DNA of 64,000 nt from Triatoma infestans (taxonomy: Eukaryota > Arthropoda > Insecta > Hemiptera > Reduviidae): positions 174,732 to 238,731 of the forward strand of contig JAAEAF010001105.1 of the NCBI GenBank assembly GCA_011037195.1, given 5' to 3'. Shown here one piece after another: positions 59,791-64,000 of this stretch. The notes beneath the pieces were generated by a model. It was not told the origin of the DNA. It did no database searches and was given only the letters and a program-made list of their open reading frames with translations. A program made the position numbers and the translations under genes. Each line of letters opens with the position of its first letter. The stretch's first letter is position 1.

Positions 59791-60620
59791 GGACGTTAGA
59801 CAGTGTTAGACTTTACCTCGATTTCGTTCTTTGCCTAAGCATTCTATTGAATGCCTATGGCGAAGCAGGCAAAGTTACCTTCCTTGTACAGCTAGAGCGA
59901 TTACATAATTTTCGTGAGGTTATGAGTTCATACTTGAAATATCAAGCAGTTTTGTGTACTCTATCTCTATAATTTTAAAAATATATATGAATTTGACCAA
60001 ACACATCTTCGTAAATCGTAAATTCCCATCATCCATCTTCTTTAAGCCTCATAAATTCCCAGTAATAAGCCGTCTTGAGGTTGATCGCAAACCTTCATTT
60101 TCCCCCACCTCACTGATAGGCGGAGCCCCGCGTGGATTGGATTGCGAAGCGACTCTAGAGTGTAGCGACAGAGAGATGTCGTCTCTTTCTGCTGCTTGAG
60201 AATCTTGTATGTAGGTTCATAATTATACATCTCATCGAATCCGTCCTCTCGTTCTTTTGTCACTTGTCCAGTGGAGGAGTAATTCATTTAAATATAAATA
60301 TATCCATGCGCGAAGGAAAAAAAACAACAAAGCCAGTGACCACATATACAGGGACTACATATGGCCTAGTATGTTTACAATACTGGTTAGTTTTTATCAT
60401 TCAGCGGAATCCGAGAATGGTCAGAAACTGAGGAACACAGTATCCTCGGAGCGGTTTGTTTTTGGTCCCCTTGGTTCTTCTTCCGTGATTGCTTCTACTT
60501 ACACGGCCGCAGTAGCAGCTATAGAAGGGAGGAGAGGACGTGCGGCCGACTGGGCAAGAAGGATGGGGGTAGAGAAGAGTAACACATACGCGAGAGAATC
60601 AGAAAATAAGCCTGTTTAAG
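59791..60620. other. GC-richer unique patch (60050-60620)
   Basis: Free of family-R text and clearly richer in CpG than the surroundings (CACGGCCGCAGTAGCAGC, GACGTGCGGCCGACTGGG). Open frames on both strands overlap, none with a recognisable domain. It could be the promoter and leader of a further alternative first exon. No initiating coding exon is supported. Confidence 0.3.
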
Positions 60621-61679
60621 TAAAATTATGTTAATGGAAATGAAGTAGCAAATATAATTTATTTTCTCATTGAAAAAACTATCAAAACTTGAATCCTCTT
60701 AATGAGCACCAAGTAGTGGCATTGAATATTATTTATACAGAAGAATTTATAGATCTTGCGAGAAAATATAATGTGATATCTGATTACTAATAATATCATT
60801 GCAAAAGGCATGACATTGTGAATGATAGAATGCCTAGGCAATGTATGAAATAAAAAGAATATTTCTTACCTTGCCTAAAGTAGCTAGGTAATGTACGAAA
60901 TGCCTAGGCATTATTCTATACGATGCCTGAATTTCGTACTTTAATTTCGGTAATACTACTTCATTATAGACATCACTTTTGTTTAAAACGTTGTTTCCAA
61001 TAAGTAGATTTTAGGGGGTTGTAGAGGAGCTAGAAGGTCACGCTTGCCTCATACTGTTGTATTTTTAGTTTCGGTTCTTTCAGCTACATATACGTATTAG
61101 TATTGAAGTCAGTTAAAATGTAGTAAAAAAAATTCCAAGTTAAAGTAAATGTGTTAATAGTGGCCATGTCAACTGCGATAAGAATCGTGCTAGGTTGGTT
61201 TATTTTTTGTTATTGATCCGGTTTATATAGAGAAGTAAGAAACAATAGAAATTGAATATTAAATGTACAAGTGTTTAATAATGTATAAAAAAACTCAACC
61301 AATCTGATAATAAAATATGGTGTAGCTTGGCGCGCGTGCATAGGTGAAATTATTATCAGTGCTTTGAGGGGGGAGCGGATTTACCGTGGACAAATAGGTC
61401 TATTTACTGAGCTTGGAAGGGAAATTTTCTAAAACAGTGTTACCTACACTGATCGGTTTGAATTCTTTGGTTAAATCGATTTTCATGTTATTTTAACATC
61501 ATTGATAAGAAAGTTTCTGGGCAATGACGTTAATGGCCGGTCATTGACGTTAGTGTTTCAGATGGTCGTTGACCAGTGACGTCATTGGGCGGTATGAACA
61601 ATATTGGTTGTAGCCTGCACACATCTTTTCTTTCTGCCTCTCCCTCTCTCTCACTTTTCTTTATAAGTTGAGGTAAACG
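60621..61679. other. Non-coding stretch
   Basis: Contains three TGCCTAGGCA-type palindromes (60831, 60890-60910). GTTAATGGCCGGTCATTGACG with TGACGTCATTGGGC near 61525-61595 forms short repeats of TTGACGTT. No gene. Confidence 0.35.
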
Positions 61680-62260
61680 CTGTCATAATTTATAGAATTG
61701 AATTTTCACGGGGAAATTGATTTTTTAGGGGGGTTCTAGGGGAGCAATCTCTAAACAACCACTTCATTACAATGTATTGTTCTACTACTTGTAACAATAT
61801 CAATTATACATCAGAAGGATCAGGGACTTTTTCCGTGATGGCTGCTTCTTTTTGTGGTCATCGACCGGTTTCGGGCGTTCGCCCATCATCAGGATGTTTT
61901 TGTTAAACAGTGTAATAACATAGACTTGCACAGAGCAATGTCTGTAACAATGCAGGTCTATGTTATTACACTGTTTGACAAAAACATCCTGATGATGGGC
62001 GAACGCCCGAAACCGGCCGATGACCACAAAAAGAAGCAGGCCATCACGGGAAATGTCTCTGAGATGCTTTCCAGCTCTGCGGAACCAACCACCACAACAA
62101 CTACTATAGGTTCCTTTTAACTTTGTATATTAACTACCCAGATATGGACCTATCACTTTTATTCGTAACTTTTTTAGGGAGAAAAATTGCTTTTAGGACG
62201 TTCTTGAGAAATCTGCGATATTAATTTTCAACTGTTGTATTTTTTCAAATATTATTGGCA
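61680..62260 (-). repeat. Family R copy with nested hairpin
   Basis: Left piece: CACGGGGAAATTGATTTTTT and GGGGGGTTCTAGGGGAGC. Right piece after the hairpin: CTTTTAACTTTGTATATTAA and TATCACTTTTATTCGTAAC. Confidence 0.6.
61828..62053. mobile_element. Long hairpin element, best preserved copy
   Basis: The left arm (TTTTCCGTGATGGCTGC, GTCATCGACCGGTTTCGGGC, CCCATCATCAGGATG, AGTGTAATAACATAGAC) pairs almost perfectly with the right arm (GTCTATGTTATTACACTG, CATCCTGATGATGGGCG, GCCCGAAACCGGCCGATGAC, GCAGGCCATCACGG). Arms of about 95 bases and a loop of about 35. The shared tail CTTTCCAGCTCTGCGG follows. Confidence 0.9.
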
Positions 62261-62499
62261 CTCTCTTCTGAACTGCAGAGTAATCACTTCTATCCCTGCC
62301 TGGATACCGCCCTCCATCTTGCTATTTATGTAAGGATATAAATGAGTAAATATGGATGATTAAAGAAAAGTTGTCACTGTTATGATCTGTTGTATTAATA
62401 GTAGTGTACTTGTTTTTTATTAAATAAACAGTTAAAAAAGAGAAAGTCATTTAAGTGTAAAATACTCTCTATCACTATTTTTTGTCGATTAGACCTTGA

Positions 62500-62751
62500 A
62501 CCGAGTCGAGGCCCGGTCAATGTGCACATTCACCCAGTAGTTGCCCAGGCAATGTGGTAACATGCGCATAACGTATCCGCGCATCCACCTCCTCCCCCAC
62601 GCCACCTTTATTAATGTTTTTAGTTATTACAAATACTAATAAACAATGCGGGGCGCTCTTTACATTTTTGTATATGTGGTAAATTGTTACCTACTTCTTT
62701 TTTTTAGTGAAAATTTAAGAGGAAAATATATTCTTTAGAATTTCTATTCTG
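62500..62751 (+). promoter_or_regulatory. Possible promoter and 5' leader exon of the HHCC exon
   Basis: A CpG-richer patch (62500-62620) is followed by a pyrimidine tract ending TTTTTTTTAG (about 62707) and a strong donor TCTG|GTAAGTG at 62751/62752. A non-coding leader exon of about 45 bases, or a longer first exon ending at 62751, would fit. Inferred from splice-like signals. Confidence 0.3.
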
Positions 62752-62956
62752 GTAAGTGAGTAAATTTTTGTGATAGTGATATTTGTGATACAAAAAAAAG
62801 TCTCTAAACATTTATTAATGATGTATTTTAAATGATAAAGGTCTTGGGCAGTAATTTAGCCCCGCTCACAAAAAAAGAAAAGAAATAAAAACCTAAAATA
62901 AGTGCCGTTTAAACAATTTTTTGTTATATACAATAACAAATTTAAAAAGAAAAGAA

Positions 62957-63452
62957 ATGGATGGTTCCTTAGAGGAAATGAAAATAAAATTCGAAGCAGC
63001 CATAGTAAAAATGATAACTGATAAACGTCAAAATAATATAATATTATCCCCAGCCAGATATGCAAAAATACTTGATGAAGTAATCAGCGCAAAATCCAAA
63101 ATAACTGGTAAAACACCAATTGAATATAGACGATTAAAACGTTACGATGTTATGGACGATAAGAATGGACAGAAAGTGTTAGTAGTGCCGGGAACAGTTG
63201 GTGTTGGTAAAATGGTAAAATATTATGCAAGGAGTGATCAATTATTCAGCATTATACATTTAGCGCATTTAAGTACAAATCATGGTGGCCGTGAAAAAGT
63301 GTTAAATTGTGTAAAAGCTAATTATGGTAATGTTTCGTCGGAAATTGTTATGACATATATTTCTGCATGTCCGAAATGTCAGTATAGACATGGATTACGT
63401 CCGTCAAGTTGGACTGGCCACCATCGAATTTTTAAAAGATTTTTTGCACATC
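62957..63452 (+). CDS. Alternative first exon: KRBA2/integrase-type HHCC module
   Basis: It encodes 165 residues plus one base if the donor is CATC|GTTAGT at 63453. Residues 12-95 resemble the N-terminal part of KRBA2-like proteins, derived from Ty3/gypsy-type or Ginger integrases: ILSPARYAKILDE, a YRRLKRYDV core and GQKVLVVPG. Residues 99-141 form an integrase zinc-binding HHCC module: H101, H104 and H109 (IHLAHLSTNHGG), C138 and C141 (ACPKC). The catalytic core is absent, so it is probably a protein or DNA-binding module. The last 20 residues read into a 161-bp satellite. The donor is uncertain: other phase-1 GT sites exist at 63399-63410, and the GTTAGT form is the one used by FLYWCH copy 2. 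Unspliced, the frame stops at 63457. Confidence 0.65.
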
Positions 63453-63533
63453 GTTAGTGCCGCGTTTATGCCGGCGATCTGCAAAATTTCAGCGTTTGTG
63501 CCGTATAATTAGCAGAGTTATTAAAGAAAGAAT

Positions 63534-63571
63534 GTGGCCAGCCCAACTTGACGTCAAGTTAGACTGGCCAC
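63534..63571. repeat. 38-bp palindrome, unit 1
   Basis: GTGGCCAG at one end and CTGGCCAC at the other flank AACTTGACGTCAAGTT, a perfect 16-base palindrome with a TGACGTCA centre (a CRE-type core). Only one or two positions are unpaired. Confidence 0.9.
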
Positions 63572-63693
63572 CAATTTCTATTTGACTTTTGAAAATTCTT
63601 TTTTTACCAATCGTTAGTGCTGCGTTTGTGCCGGCGATTCACCAAATTTCATCGTTTGTGCCGTAAAATTGAAAAAGTTATTAAACAAATAAA

Positions 63694-63731
63694 GTGGCCA
63701 GTCCAACTTGACGTCAAGTTAGACTGGCCAC
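63694..63731. repeat. 38-bp palindrome, unit 2
   Basis: Same architecture as unit 1, with a single mismatch between arms (GTCCAAC against GTTAGAC). Confidence 0.9.
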
Positions 63732-63854
63732 AAAATTTCTATTCACTTTTTTCAACTTTTCTTTTTGCTAATCGTTAGTGCTTCGTTTGTGCCGGCGATT
63801 CACCAAATTTCATCGTTTGTGCCTTAAAATTGACAAAGATAATAAGAAAAAAAA

Positions 63855-63892
63855 GTGGCCAGTACAACTTGACGTCAAGTTAGACTGGCCAC
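63855..63892. repeat. 38-bp palindrome, unit 3
   Basis: Same architecture, with AGTACAAC in the left arm. Confidence 0.9.
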
Positions 63893-64000
63893 AAAATTTC
63901 TATTCACTTTTTTAAACTTTTCTCTTTGCCAATCGTTAGTGCTGCGTTTGTGCCGGCGATTCACCAAATTTCATCGTTTGTGCCGTAAAATTGACAAAGA

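Larger units (their letters stand above)
63398..64000. repeat. 161-bp satellite, about 3.7 units, continues past the edge
   Basis: Landmark TCGTTAGTGCTGCGTTTGTG recurs at 63451, 63611, 63772 and 63933 (spacing 160, 161, 161). Units also share GCCGGCGATTCACC and CAAATTTCATCGTTTGTGCC. The first unit is the most diverged and overlaps the coding exon from about 63398. Confidence 0.95.

Noticed and set aside
60257..60619. 120-residue open frame in the GC-rich island
   Set aside because: No domain, no splice donor of the common type, and overlapping frames on the other strand; composition alone can explain it.
61800..62120. Open frames reading GERPKP...DDHKKK on both strands
   Set aside because: They are the two arms of a hairpin element; the same peptide appears from each strand.

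Overview
The window looks like a piece of an insect nuclear genome. It is AT-rich, full of microsatellites, SINEs, 5'-truncated non-LTR retrotransposons and hairpin elements, and its genes are short exons with GT splice donors. The order is not certain; a hemipteran is a guess from general character only.

The real genes are on the + strand and form one system. At least six, probably seven, widely spaced exons begin with their own ATG and encode a different DNA-binding or transposase-derived module. They are a Myb/SANT-like exon (1751-2342), a BED finger (16784-16991), a FLYWCH finger (24104-24515), a divergent BED-like finger (39688-39997), a second FLYWCH finger (43700-44174), a second BED finger almost identical to the first (44920-45133) and a KRBA2/integrase-type HHCC exon (62957 to about 63452). 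In the five FLYWCH and BED exons an in-frame stop lies shortly upstream of the ATG or the frame closes there, and no convincing acceptor adjoins the ATG, so these look like initiating exons. Every confident exon ends at a GT donor that splits a codon after its first base (phase 1). No second exon and no common partner is visible. The simplest reading is one large gene with alternative first exons, all spliced to a shared phase-1 acceptor beyond base 64000. This reverses the layout of lola and mod(mdg4), where the 5' exons are common and the 3' exons vary.

Most of the rest is repeat. One family of roughly 0.7-1.5 kb, with ends reading CTTTCTCTTACT and AGTAAGAGAAAG, occurs more than twenty times in both orientations, sometimes head to tail. 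Other elements are nested in its copies: four tRNA-derived SINE copies lie across the window (17.4, 28.1, 48.1, 56.7 kb), three LINE 3' fragments (19.1, 42.1, 51.5 kb), and hairpin elements carrying a CCGAAACCGGTCG motif (2.9, 26.4, 50.0, 54.7, 61.8 kb). A 50-bp minisatellite of about 37 units (29497-31340) grew from an internal segment of the same family. The right edge enters a 161-bp satellite that starts inside the last recognised coding exon and carries a 38-bp palindrome per unit.

Between these there are unique AT-rich stretches (about 4.5-5.9, 12.0-12.5, 21.1-21.9, 27.0-27.5, 28.6-29.4, 32.4-33.9, 38-39.7, 55.6-56.7 and 60.6-61.7 kb) with no gene I can support, and several GC-richer patches that may be promoters of further first exons.
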